A stretch of DNA of 64,000 bases from Cyclobacteriaceae bacterium. GTDB taxonomy: Bacteria; Bacteroidota; Bacteroidia; Cytophagales; Cyclobacteriaceae. Location of the stretch: positions 4,258 to 68,257 of the forward strand of contig JAKISE010000005.1 of assembly GCA_021648745.1 (NCBI GenBank). Direction: 5' to 3'. Shown here piece by piece: positions 26,095 through 34,179 of this stretch; the stretch's first letter is position 1; every line of letters starts with the position of its first letter. Below the pieces are notes generated by a model, which was not told the origin of the DNA, made no database searches, and saw nothing but the letters and a program-made list of their open reading frames with translations. A program made the position numbers and the translations under genes.

Positions 26095-29000
26095 ATGAAA
26101 CCCCTCTTTCTAATCTTTATTGTTTTACCAATTAGTTTATTAGGTCAAAATAACCCTTTATGGATGCGTTATTCGGCCATTTCTCCCGATGGGAAAGAAA
26201 TTGCATTTTCCTATAAAGGAGATATTTTTAAAGTTAATGCAGATGGTGGATTGGCTTTGCAATTAACAAATCATCAGGCACATGATACTGAACCAATTTG
26301 GAGTAATGATGGTAAATCAATAGCCTATGCTTCTGATAGGTATGGTAATTTTGACGTGTTTCTAATCCCTGCAGATGGAGGTCAATCAAAACGATTAACT
26401 TTCCATTCATCTTCAGACCACCCAATGGATTTTAGTCCTAATGGTAAGAATGTGATTTATTCTTCTTCAAGAAAGGATGACCCTAAAGCTGTATTTTTTC
26501 CAACAGGAGCTTTACCAGAAGTGTATAGTGTTTCTGTTTCTGGAGGCCGGGAAAAAATGTTATTAACAACTCCATCTGAGCTTGTTCAATATAGCCCAAA
26601 TGGGAATAAATTAATTTTCCATAATAGAAAAGGGTATGAAAATGCGTGGCGTAAGCATCATATATCTTCTATTACAAGAGATATAATGACCTATGATTTT
26701 GCTTCGGGCAAATTTGAAACTGTAATATCTTGGCAAGGAGAGGATAGAAACCCAGTTTGGATTAATGACACTAATTTTTATTATTTGAGTGAAAAAAGTG
26801 GCTCATTTAATATTTGGAAAGCTTCATTAAAAGTAGGTGCTGAATCGCAAATATCTAAGTTTGAAAATCATCCAGTAAGATTTCTTTCCATCGCAGAGAA
26901 TGGAAACTTATGCTTTGGTTATAATGGAGAAATTTATACCATCGTAAACGGTAGCGCTCCATCAAAAGTTGAGGTTCAAATTAATTCAGATTTTCAGTAT
27001 AACGATGCCATAATAGAGAAAATAACATCTGGAGCAGACGAATTTCAGGTATCCCCAAATGGGAAAGAAGTAGCATTTATCGTACACGGTGAAGTATTTG
27101 TTACGTCAATAGAATATGGGGCTACAAAACAAATTACAGCCACTTCTGTACAAGAACGTAATCTTAGTTTTTCTCCAGAAGGAGATAAATTGCTTTATTC
27201 CAGTGAAAGAAATGAGAGTTGGAATATATATGAAGCTTCTCTCGGTCGGGAAGAAGATAAGTATTTCTATAATGCTACTATTATTAATGAAAAAGTAATC
27301 ATATCAAGTACAGCAGAAGAGTTTCAACCTCAATTTTCACCAGATGGGAAGGAAATAGCCTACTTAGAAGAGCGTACAACTGTTAAGGTGTATAATGTGG
27401 CATCGAAACAAAGCAGAACGGTGCTTGCAGGCGATTTAAACTATTCTTATTCAGATGGAGACCAATACTTTACTTGGTCACCCGATAGCAAATGGCTATT
27501 AGTGCAGTATTTTGATGCTGAAAGATGGAATACTGATATTGGCTTGCTAAATGTATCTTCCAAGGAAATACTAAACCTAACAGAAAGTGGCTATAATAAT
27601 TACGGAGCTAAATTCGCAATGGAAGGTGAAATGGTGTATTGGGCAACTGATAAACAAGGCTTTAGGTCGCACGGTAGTTGGGGTTCTGAAGATGATGTGT
27701 ATGCCATTTTTTTAACATCGGATGCCTATAATAAATTTACACTTTCCAAGGCAGATTATGCTTTGTGGAAAGAAGAACAAAAAGAAGAAGAAAAAAAGAA
27801 TGATTCCAAAGACACGGATAAAAAGTCTAAGAAAAAGAAGAATGCAGAGAAGGATGAGGACAGTAAGAAAGTTACTGCTTTAAAAATAGAAAGGGCTAAC
27901 CTTAATGATAGAAAGGTTAGACTAACTAATTTTTCTTCGCACTTGGCAGATTTTTTGGTGAATGAGGATGGGGAAGAAATGGTGTTTATTTCAAGGTTTG
28001 ATAAAGGCTACGATATGTGGTCCACCAAGTTTAGAGAAAAGAAAACTAAAGTATTGGCTAAGCTTGGTAGCTCTCCTTCTAAGCTGGAATTTGATAAGGA
28101 TCAAGAAAATGTATTCTATTTGAATAGAGGCAAAATAAGCAAAGTAAATCTGAAGGATGGAAAGATCAAGGGCATATCATTTTCTAGCGAGATGACTTTG
28201 GATAAAGGAGCAGAACGTGCTTATATGTTTGAGCATTCGTGGAGACAGTTCAAGAAAAAGTTTTATCTCGAAAACTTGCACGGTGTAGATTGGGATATGT
28301 ATAAAAAGAATTATCAAGCTTTTCTCCCATACATTAATAATGGCTATGATTTTGCCGAAATGCTAAGTGAAATGTTAGGAGAAGTGAATGCTTCGCATAC
28401 AGGATCTGGTTATAGACTGGCTAGAAGTGGTGGCGATAAAACTGCAACCTTTGCAGCTTATTATGATGATACATATACAGCTAATGGGTTGAAAATTACT
28501 GAAATCATCGACAAGAGTCCATTAATTACTAAATCTGGTAAGATTAAGGCAGGTGTAGTGATCGAAAAAATAAATGGCAAATCCATTGTGCAAGATGCGA
28601 ACTACTACAAATTATTGAATAGAAAAGCAGGTGAAAAGCTGTTGCTTTCATTTTATAACCCAAGTAATTCCCAACGATGGGATGAGGTAGTTAAACCCAT
28701 TTCTTTAAGACAAGAAAACAGATTACTTTATGAACGATGGATTAAAACAAGAGAAGAAAAGATTGATCAGCTTTCGAATGGGCAATTAGGCTATGTGCAT
28801 GTAAAGGGAATGAACAGCGCTAGTTTTAGAGAAGTGTTCGAAAAAGTACTAGGTAAGCATAACAAAAAGAAGGCATTAATTGTAGATACAAGGTTCAATG
28901 GAGGTGGTTGGTTGCACGATGACCTTGCTACCTTTTTAGATGGCAAACGATATATGAGTTTTGAACCTCGTGGGCAAAAAAATATGGGAGGCGAGCCTTT

Positions 29001-29331
29001 AAATAAATGGCAAAAACCTTCGTGTGTTTTAATGAGTGAAAGTAATTATTCTGATGCACATATGTTTCCTTATACCTATAAGGCTTTAGGTATTGGTAAA
29101 CTGGTTGGAATGCCAGTACCAGGAACGGGAACTGCGGTTTGGTGGGAAACTATGCTTGATGGAGATACTTATTTTGGAATCCCTCAAATTGGAATGCGTA
29201 CCGGAGATGGCAAGCTGATGGAAAATACGCAGCTAGAGCCAGATGTAAAGGTTGATAATACCTGGAATAATGTTGTTAATGGCGAGGATGAGCAGTTGGA
29301 AGCAGCGGTTAAATTATTATTGGAGGAATAA
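26095..29331 (+). CDS. Tricorn-type protease (S41 family, WD40-like beta propellers plus PDZ)
   Basis: The 1078-residue protein has a signal peptide (MKPLFLIFIVLPISLLGQ). The first 600 residues are repeated WD40/PD40-like beta-propeller blades with the typical ISPDGKEIAFSYKGDIFKV and SPDGKEIAYLEER patterns. A Lys/Glu-rich linker (about 560-600) separates them from a second part with a PDZ segment (about 800-870) and a C-terminal S41 domain. The nucleophile Ser986 is in SESNYSDAHMFPY, followed by GKLVGMPVPGTGTAVWWE. Tricorn proteases degrade peptides. This one is probably periplasmic because of the leader. A strong palindromic terminator follows. Confidence 0.93.
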   Translation: MKPLFLIFIVLPISLLGQNNPLWMRYSAISPDGKEIAFSYKGDIFKVNADGGLALQLTNHQAHDTEPIWSNDGKSIAYASDRYGNFDVFLIPADGGQSKRLTFHSSSDHPMDFSPNGKNVIYSSSRKDDPKAVFFPTGALPEVYSVSVSGGREKMLLTTPSELVQYSPNGNKLIFHNRKGYENAWRKHHISSITRDIMTYDFASGKFETVISWQGEDRNPVWINDTNFYYLSEKSGSFNIWKASLKVGAESQISKFENHPVRFLSIAENGNLCFGYNGEIYTIVNGSAPSKVEVQINSDFQYNDAIIEKITSGADEFQVSPNGKEVAFIVHGEVFVTSIEYGATKQITATSVQERNLSFSPEGDKLLYSSERNESWNIYEASLGREEDKYFYNATIINEKVIISSTAEEFQPQFSPDGKEIAYLEERTTVKVYNVASKQSRTVLAGDLNYSYSDGDQYFTWSPDSKWLLVQYFDAERWNTDIGLLNVSSKEILNLTESGYNNYGAKFAMEGEMVYWATDKQGFRSHGSWGSEDDVYAIFLTSDAYNKFTLSKADYALWKEEQKEEEKKNDSKDTDKKSKKKKNAEKDEDSKKVTALKIERANLNDRKVRLTNFSSHLADFLVNEDGEEMVFISRFDKGYDMWSTKFREKKTKVLAKLGSSPSKLEFDKDQENVFYLNRGKISKVNLKDGKIKGISFSSEMTLDKGAERAYMFEHSWRQFKKKFYLENLHGVDWDMYKKNYQAFLPYINNGYDFAEMLSEMLGEVNASHTGSGYRLARSGGDKTATFAAYYDDTYTANGLKITEIIDKSPLITKSGKIKAGVVIEKINGKSIVQDANYYKLLNRKAGEKLLLSFYNPSNSQRWDEVVKPISLRQENRLLYERWIKTREEKIDQLSNGQLGYVHVKGMNSASFREVFEKVLGKHNKKKALIVDTRFNGGGWLHDDLATFLDGKRYMSFEPRGQKNMGGEPLNKWQKPSCVLMSESNYSDAHMFPYTYKALGIGKLVGMPVPGTGTAVWWETMLDGDTYFGIPQIGMRTGDGKLMENTQLEPDVKVDNTWNNVVNGEDEQLEAAVKLLLEE

Positions 29332-29349
29332 TCATTAATACGACTTAGT

Positions 29350-29385
29350 AAAAAAGGCATAAGGTTTAAACCTTATGCCTTTTTT
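29350..29385. terminator. Perfect palindromic rho-independent terminator after the tricorn gene
   Basis: AAAAAAGGCATAAGGTTT followed by its exact complement, ending in six T. The palindrome spans 36 bp and starts 18 nt after the stop codon. A-run on one side and T-run on the other make it bidirectional. Confidence 0.85.
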
Positions 29386-29471
29386 ACTTATAATAATTCT
29401 AAATAGCTAAGATATATCAATTTTTAAGGCCTTAAAAGGATATAGTTTTGCATCTCTTATTTATAAAAGAT

Positions 29472-29909
29472 ATGCACAAGTACATTATTCTATTACATGT
29501 TTTAGCAGCTACCGTTTGGGTAGGAGGCCATCTAGTGTTGGCTATTGGTATTTTGCCCTCAGTAGTAAAGTATGGTAACATCGATCTTCTAAATGCTTTT
29601 GAGGCTAAGTATGAAAAGGTTGGAATACCAGCTTTAATTATCTTGGTAGTAACTGGTTTATATATGGCAATTGACTATTTGCCAATGAGCGAGTGGTTCG
29701 ATTTTAGCAATAATTTAAGCAAACATATTTCAATTAAAATCATTCTTTTAGGTATAACCATTGCCTTGGCCTTGCATGCTCGGCTAAAGTTGCTTCCTAA
29801 TTTATCCGTTAATAACTTAATAATATTGGCCGTTCACATAATAGCCATTACAACAGTGGCAGTAATGTTCGTAGTTACTGGCTTAAGCTTTAGGTTGGGG
29901 TTCCTATAA
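29472..29909 (+). CDS. CopD-like membrane protein
   Basis: About 145 residues from ATG 29472 (MHKYIILLHVLAATVWVGGHLVL). A TTG at 29448 upstream is not needed. Four hydrophobic helices carry the CopD-family pattern: histidines in the first helix (LLHVLAATVWVGGH), TGLYMA, and a histidine (AVHIIAITTVAVMFVVTGLSFR) in the last. CopD-type proteins are linked to copper handling or haem-like redox at the inner membrane. A TAGTTTTG -7-like sequence lies at 29443-29450. Substrate specificity cannot be assigned. Confidence 0.75.
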   Translation: MHKYIILLHVLAATVWVGGHLVLAIGILPSVVKYGNIDLLNAFEAKYEKVGIPALIILVVTGLYMAIDYLPMSEWFDFSNNLSKHISIKIILLGITIALALHARLKLLPNLSVNNLIILAVHIIAITTVAVMFVVTGLSFRLGFL

Positions 29910-29936
29910 AAGTGTAATCCTTGATTTTTTTCAGAA

Positions 29937-29983
29937 AGCTCAATACGCTGCCGAAGTACTAAACCTTGACAGCGTATTGAGCT
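29937..29983. terminator. Inverted repeat between convergent genes
   Basis: AGCTCAATACGCTG (29937-29950) is perfectly complementary to CAGCGTATTGAGCT (29970-29983), a 14-bp stem with a 19-nt loop. It sits between the CopD-like gene and the DUF6249 gene, which converge here. No clear T-run follows on either strand, so its role as a terminator is plausible but unproven. Confidence 0.5.
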
Positions 29984-29990
29984 AAGGTTC

Positions 29991-30341
29991 TTACTTTTCG
30001 TCCTCTTTCTTAATTTTTCTAATTAGAAAAAACGAAGCTAACAGGCTTAGCCCTGCAAAAAGGAAAATGCCTATTACATAGCCTTGTTCATCATTATGTC
30101 CTAAATTAAAAATGTATTCCATCATCATGCCAAAAGCGGCTCCTAATGAAATGCCAATTGCTAAAAGGCCTAGTACAATTACAAAGTACCAAGTATTGCC
30201 TCCGGCAGATTTAAATAGTTTGGCATCTGCGCCAGCCTCAATAAGTGCTAAGCGCTCTTTGTTTCTGGTAGTTAAATAATAATAAACTATTCCAAAAACT
30301 GTTAAAAATATTACTGGTACTACAATTAATTCCGATCCCAT
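29991..30341 (-). CDS. DUF6249 domain membrane protein
   Basis: About 116 residues from ATG 30341 (MGSELIVVPVIFLTVFGIVYYYL). An in-frame ATG at 30392 would lie upstream of the predicted -10 element at 30387-30382, so it is rejected. There are three membrane helices. The first is followed by TTRNKERLALIEAGADAKLF, the cytoplasmic signature of DUF6249 proteins. The C-terminus is charged (RKIKKEDEK). Proteins of this kind are typically found next to an ECF sigma factor in Bacteroidota, as here in divergent orientation. It could anchor or sense for the sigma factor, but that is inference. Confidence 0.8.
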   Translation of the reverse strand: MGSELIVVPVIFLTVFGIVYYYLTTRNKERLALIEAGADAKLFKSAGGNTWYFVIVLGLLAIGISLGAAFGMMMEYIFNLGHNDEQGYVIGIFLFAGLSLLASFFLIRKIKKEDEK

Positions 30342-30381
30342 AATGTGTTGAGTTTTATGTTTAAAATTTGAGTTCAACCAA

Positions 30382-30411
30382 TTAGACAACATAGTTTATG
30401 TAACGGTTACA
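30382..30411 (-). promoter_or_regulatory. Candidate ECF-type promoter for the DUF6249 gene
   Basis: On the minus strand, TGTAACC (30411-30405) is followed after exactly 17 nt by GTCTAA (30387-30382). The same spacing and near-identical boxes occur on the plus strand for the divergent sigma gene. A start site near 30375 gives a leader of about 34 nt. Confidence 0.6.
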
Positions 30412-30449
30412 AACTTTGTAAAAAAAGTTTGATTAAATTGTAACCGTTA
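30401..30449. repeat. Perfect 12-bp inverted repeat in the divergent promoter region
   Basis: TAACGGTTACAA (30401-30412) is exactly mirrored by TTGTAACCGTTA (30438-30449), with an inner AAACTTT/AAAGTTT pair (30411-30417 and 30424-30430). The arms contain the two -35-like TGTAACC boxes, so the symmetry may reflect paired promoters, an operator, or both. Confidence 0.75.
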
Positions 30450-30468
30450 ACGCAGATTCGGGGTCTAT
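30439..30468 (+). promoter_or_regulatory. Candidate ECF-type promoter for the sigma gene
   Basis: TGTAACC (30439-30445), 17 nt, then GTCTAT (30463-30468). The AAC core and GTC -10 resemble promoters used by ECF sigma factors. Transcription would start within a few bases of the GTG start codon (30477), which suggests a very short or absent leader. Confidence 0.6.
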
Positions 30469-30476
30469 ACAAGTAA

Positions 30477-31055
30477 GTGATCGATACGCAGAGAAGTAAA
30501 CAACTTATAAAAAAAGTAAAACAAGGAGATACTGATGCTTTTAGGCTTTTAGTCGAAAACTATCAACATCTGGCATTTACAGTTGCGTTTAACATTATTA
30601 AAAATAAGCAAGACGCAGAAGAAGTTGTTCAGGATTCGTTTGTTAAAGTGTTTTCAAAAATTAGCCAATTTAAAGAAGAGGCAAAATTTTCGAGCTGGTT
30701 GTTTAAAATAGTGTATAATACAGCTTTATCGCGCATAAGAAAGAAAAAATTAGACGTTTACACCTTAGAGCCTGAGGAATATGGGGTGGAACATGGAGTA
30801 AGTTTGCACAGTGGTTGGGATTACTTGGTGTTGAAAGATCAGCAGAAGTATATACAAAAGGCAATGGATAATTTATCGGAACAAGATAAGTTGGTACTCA
30901 CTTTATTTTATTTGGCCGATGAAGGGCTAAATGAAATTTGCAAGATTACCGATGAAAAGAAAACTACCGTAAAAGCAAGGTTGCATCGTGCACGTGCCAA
31001 AATGTATACTCAGCTTAATAATTTATTGAAAGATGAAATAACTGTATTAATTTAG
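30477..31055 (+). CDS. ECF RNA polymerase sigma factor (sigma-70 family)
   Basis: The 192-residue protein starts at GTG 30477; no in-frame ATG precedes it and the sigma-2 domain begins soon after. Region 2 includes LVENYQHLAFTVAFNIIKNKQDAEEVVQDSFVKVFSKI and the FSSWLFKIVYNTALSRIRKKK helix. Region 4 includes LSEQDKLVLTLFYLADEGLNEIC and TTVKARLHRARAKM. It lacks regions 1 and 3, as ECF factors do. The downstream membrane protein begins 5 nt later. The promoter architecture suggests that it transcribes itself and the divergent DUF6249 gene. Confidence 0.93.
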   Translation: MIDTQRSKQLIKKVKQGDTDAFRLLVENYQHLAFTVAFNIIKNKQDAEEVVQDSFVKVFSKISQFKEEAKFSSWLFKIVYNTALSRIRKKKLDVYTLEPEEYGVEHGVSLHSGWDYLVLKDQQKYIQKAMDNLSEQDKLVLTLFYLADEGLNEICKITDEKKTTVKARLHRARAKMYTQLNNLLKDEITVLI

Positions 31056-31060
31056 AGGTT

Positions 31061-31405
31061 GTGGAAGATAAAAAAATTAAGAAGATTATAGAAACGGGTT
31101 TGTTAAAAAAGGCTCCTGAAGGCATGATGGATAGGATTATGGCTAATTTAGCTGTTAATCCTGCTAGAAGACTTTCTGTTACACCTATAGAGCCAAAGCC
31201 AATTATTGCGTTGATTTTGCCCTTTTTAATGTTGGCTTTATTGGCATTAGGAGTGTTTCTAAAACCTAAAACGTTTTTATCTTTTTCAATTGACCTTCCC
31301 TTAAGCTTATCAATAAGCCCAATTTGGGTAGCTCCTGTAGTTGCAGTCTCTTTTATAGTATGGACGTATATCGCAATTGTTGGAAATCAAAAATCTAAAA
31401 CGTAA
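31061..31405 (+). CDS. Small membrane protein in the ECF sigma operon
   Basis: The protein has 114 residues and a GTG start at 31061, 5 nt after the sigma gene stop. A cytoplasmic N-terminus of about 45 residues (KIKKIIETGLLKKAPEGMMDRIMANL) precedes two membrane helices (about 48-66 and 86-105). Its position suggests an anti-sigma or membrane anchor, but the zinc-binding HxxxCxxC motif of ZAS anti-sigmas is absent. Its last 11 bases overlap the convergent barrel gene. Confidence 0.65.
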   Translation: MEDKKIKKIIETGLLKKAPEGMMDRIMANLAVNPARRLSVTPIEPKPIIALILPFLMLALLALGVFLKPKTFLSFSIDLPLSLSISPIWVAPVVAVSFIVWTYIAIVGNQKSKT

Positions 31406-32414
31406 AGATTAAAGTGGTGCTAAAAAAATTATTTATGGTGGTATCTAATACTTCTCCAGGAAGCTCCACTGGCAAGTTTAATGTGTAATTTACCATTAAT
31501 GAGAATTTTTTTACGGTAAAAGTTATTGGCATAAAAAGTGAGTAATTCATTATACCAAAGGCATTAGTTTCTACAGCATAAGAGAGTGCTGCATTAAGTT
31601 CATCAGGATAATTTACTTGTAAGTACTTAAATCTTCTATACCCTATACGGTTAATTAATTGTTTGGCCCGAGTTGCATTAATTTGCCATGAAACCACATT
31701 TGCATTGCCCATTAAAAGAGACAGGTTAGGGGTAAAGCTAACCCTGTCGAATATCCACCAGTTATTTTTTGAGACGTTATACGAAGTGTTTAGCCTTATT
31801 CTATGTGCAGTTTCCTCACCAAATGTAAACGAGTAATCAGCCCCAAAGCTTAACTTATTAATATAGTAATTGGTAGAAGCATTTATAGCATCAGTAAAAG
31901 GAAAGGAAATGGCGCCATCCGTGGTTTTGGAAAAAAAGTAATGGTTATAAGAAGCCCAATAAGTCCAGTTGGGTGTAAAGTTGCCCATGTAACCTATGTC
32001 AATAATTGTGGTGCTGTAATTAGGCACTTGGTCGCTATTCCAATAACCAGAAATATCTGCAAAAATTCCTGATTTATGGTAATAGGAAACACCAGTGCTA
32101 TACCCGAATTGATTAATTCCAATGGTTCTGCCTGCATTTGTTACTTGTCCTGAATACCCGATTCTGGTGGAAAATGATGACTTAATATATCTTTTACCCA
32201 TTAAGCCATCAAGTAATTGCATAAAGGAGGCAGAGTCTGCTGTTAATTCATCCAGAAGCAACGAATCAAAGTATAAATAATCGTATAGTAACGAATCGTA
32301 ATCTATTAATAGGCTATCTGCTTCTTTTTTTTGTGCTTGAGAAGGTAAAGCGTACAAACCACAAAAGCCCCAAAGGGCAAGTGTTAAAAATTTAGTTGGG
32401 CTTGTAAAGGTCAT
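31395..32414 (-). CDS. Secreted outer-membrane-like beta-barrel protein, unknown function
   Basis: The 339-residue protein has a signal peptide (MTFTSPTKFLTLALWGFCGLYALPSQAQ). A short acidic, Leu/Tyr/Asp-rich region follows (DSLLIDYDSLLYDYLYFDSLLLDEL, about 32-57). The rest is a series of amphipathic strands rich in Tyr, Trp and Asn, ending ...STTLIFTF. A C-terminal Phe is typical of outer-membrane barrels. I do not recognise a named family. The gene overlaps the ECF-linked membrane protein by 11 bp at its 3' end (convergent). Exact barrel topology cannot be read by eye. Confidence 0.65.
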   Translation of the reverse strand: MTFTSPTKFLTLALWGFCGLYALPSQAQKKEADSLLIDYDSLLYDYLYFDSLLLDELTADSASFMQLLDGLMGKRYIKSSFSTRIGYSGQVTNAGRTIGINQFGYSTGVSYYHKSGIFADISGYWNSDQVPNYSTTIIDIGYMGNFTPNWTYWASYNHYFFSKTTDGAISFPFTDAINASTNYYINKLSFGADYSFTFGEETAHRIRLNTSYNVSKNNWWIFDRVSFTPNLSLLMGNANVVSWQINATRAKQLINRIGYRRFKYLQVNYPDELNAALSYAVETNAFGIMNYSLFMPITFTVKKFSLMVNYTLNLPVELPGEVLDTTINNFFSTTLIFTF

Positions 32415-32505
32415 TATTTAATAAAAAGCATCGCCATTCTCTGTCTTTATTTTGCAAACCGGCTGCAGTTATTTATATATTTTTTTGCTCCAAATGGGTG
32501 AAGGA

Positions 32506-33009
32506 CTAATTATTACCTTGTTGCCTTCGTTGTTCTCGTTGGTTCATCATTTGATCACGCTGTATTTGTTGTCGTTTACGTTGTTCAAGCCTGTTTAAAA
32601 TCATTTTTCTAAAATCATCTTCTGCCTTTTTTAAAGCTACTATTTGCCTAGCACTAATTACATTATTAATCCTATCAACGTATTTGTTTTCTAAATCAAG
32701 TTTATCCTGTTTAAATTTTTGATGTGCCCTTACTAATTTTTTGCTTTGTTCTTCCGTAAGCTGTTGCATATCCATCCCTTTACGAGCTTGCAAAGCTTGC
32801 TGCTGCATTGTTCTTCTTTCTTGCGCAAACTGATTATACAAGGGCCAAAATTTTTCCGCCTGAGCAGGATTTAAGTTGAGCCGCTCTGTAATCATAGCAA
32901 TTCTAGCCGCCTCTAACTTAGACTTAGTATTCCCATTTGGCATTTGCTTCTGAGCCTGGCCTGATAACGAGGCAGCTATTAAAACGATTACAAATAATAC
33001 ATTTTTCAT
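32506..33009 (-). CDS. Spy/CpxP-like periplasmic protein
   Basis: The protein has 167 residues, a signal peptide (MKNVLFVIVLIAASLSGQAQ) and a highly helical, Lys/Gln/Arg-rich mature region. It includes ERLNLNPAQAEKFWPLYNQFAQERR, a pattern close to the LTxxQ motif of Spy/CpxP and the zinc-resistance-associated family. The C-terminus is unusually basic/Gln-rich (EQRKRQQIQRDQMMNQREQRRQQGNN). It is downstream of the ECF sigma/anti-sigma-like genes. Spy-like chaperones are often under envelope-stress control, which fits that neighbourhood. Confidence 0.75.
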   Translation of the reverse strand: MKNVLFVIVLIAASLSGQAQKQMPNGNTKSKLEAARIAMITERLNLNPAQAEKFWPLYNQFAQERRTMQQQALQARKGMDMQQLTEEQSKKLVRAHQKFKQDKLDLENKYVDRINNVISARQIVALKKAEDDFRKMILNRLEQRKRQQIQRDQMMNQREQRRQQGNN

Positions 33010-33072
33010 CTCTTTATATTTATTATTCTTTATGAATAGAAGTAACCTACATTGATTAGTATCTATTACTTC

Positions 33073-33537
33073 TTATATATTTTCTATTCCTTCAAGATTA
33101 AAATCATCTATTAAGAACTCTAATTCTTCTTCTGAAATATTTTCAAGTTCAATGGCGAAATCATCAATTTGTTCCCCTTCAAAAGAAACAAGTTCTAATA
33201 GATCTTCGCTGGACAAATCCGTTTGATCTAAGTATTGCACCATTTCTTCTGTACTAATATCTGCCAGCATTAACTCAATATTGGCATCGGTATTTGTAGT
33301 GCCATTTTGATATTTGTACCCAAAGTAGCCAACCAACATTAACAGTACTACAGAAGGCAGTGCGAATTTGAGAGCCATTCCGGTATTAAAAACAAAGGCT
33401 TTTTTTGTGCTCTCAATTGCCTTGGCTTGTATAATGGTAGGCAATTTATCAAAATAGCCATCGGGTACCGAAAAACTTCCTTTTTTAGAAAAATTTTCTA
33501 ATTTGAATGATTCCTTATGTGGTTTATTTGTTTCCAT
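33073..33537 (-). CDS. Acidic single-span membrane protein, likely linked to sigma factor control
   Basis: The 154-residue protein has a cytoplasmic N-terminus (METNKPHKESFKLENFSKKGSFSVPDGYFDKLP), one membrane helix (about 55-72, ALKFALPSVVLLMLVGYFGY) and a strongly acidic C-terminal half (ELMLADISTEEMVQYLDQTDLSSEDLLELVSFEG). The VPDGYFDKLP block is common in small Bacteroidetes membrane proteins beside ECF sigma genes. It lies 33 nt downstream of the sigma gene in the same operon. An anti-sigma role is inferred from position. Confidence 0.65.
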   Translation of the reverse strand: METNKPHKESFKLENFSKKGSFSVPDGYFDKLPTIIQAKAIESTKKAFVFNTGMALKFALPSVVLLMLVGYFGYKYQNGTTNTDANIELMLADISTEEMVQYLDQTDLSSEDLLELVSFEGEQIDDFAIELENISEEELEFLIDDFNLEGIENI

Positions 33538-33570
33538 TGCTTTTGTTTGACAAGTTATATCGACAAAGGT

Positions 33571-34116
33571 TTAATCATTAGTTAAAATTTCTTCAATTTT
33601 TTTTACAGCATGGTGATAACTTGCTTTTAAGGCACCCACACTTGTATTTGTTATTTCTGCTATTTGATTGTATTTCATCTCATCAAAATATTTCATATTA
33701 AAAACGAGCCGCTGCTTATCTGGTAACTTTAACAATGCTTTTTGCAACTTTATTTGTACTTCATCACCAGAGTAATGGTGGCCACTATCAATATGATTAG
33801 CCAGTTCTTTTTCTACATCTACTAAGGGTAGAAAAAAACGTTTTTTCTTTTTGGCTAAAAAGCTCAAACATTCATTTGTAGCAATTCGATAAATCCATGT
33901 ATATAGTTGAGAGTCACCTCTAAACTTACCAAGATATTTCCATACTTTCACAAATACTTCTTGAACCAAATCATCGGAATCATCATGGCTTATTACCATT
34001 TTACGGATATGCCAATAGATGCGTTCTTGGTATTTACGTACCAATAGATTGAAGGCATAATTTCGTGTGTCTTCGTTCTTAAGTTTTTCTATTAACTCCG
34101 AATCTTCCAAATGCAA
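33571..34116 (-). CDS. ECF RNA polymerase sigma factor
   Basis: The 181-residue protein has a sigma-70 region 2 (AFNLLVRKYQERIYWHIRKM, DDLVQEVFVKVWKYLGKFRGDSQLYTWIYRIATNECLSFL) and region 4 (LLKLPDKQRLVFNMKYFDEMKYNQIAEI, then TSVGALKASYHHAVKKIEEIL). The start codon is TTG at 34116; no in-frame ATG precedes the conserved domain. It heads an operon with the acidic membrane protein and the Spy-like protein. This is a second ECF unit, separate from the one at 30477. Confidence 0.92.
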   Translation of the reverse strand: MHLEDSELIEKLKNEDTRNYAFNLLVRKYQERIYWHIRKMVISHDDSDDLVQEVFVKVWKYLGKFRGDSQLYTWIYRIATNECLSFLAKKKKRFFLPLVDVEKELANHIDSGHHYSGDEVQIKLQKALLKLPDKQRLVFNMKYFDEMKYNQIAEITNTSVGALKASYHHAVKKIEEILTND

Positions 34117-34179
34117 TAGTGTTGAGTTGATGTTTAGAGTATAATGGGTAGAAAAGGTTTAACGGCTAAGGAAATTATT

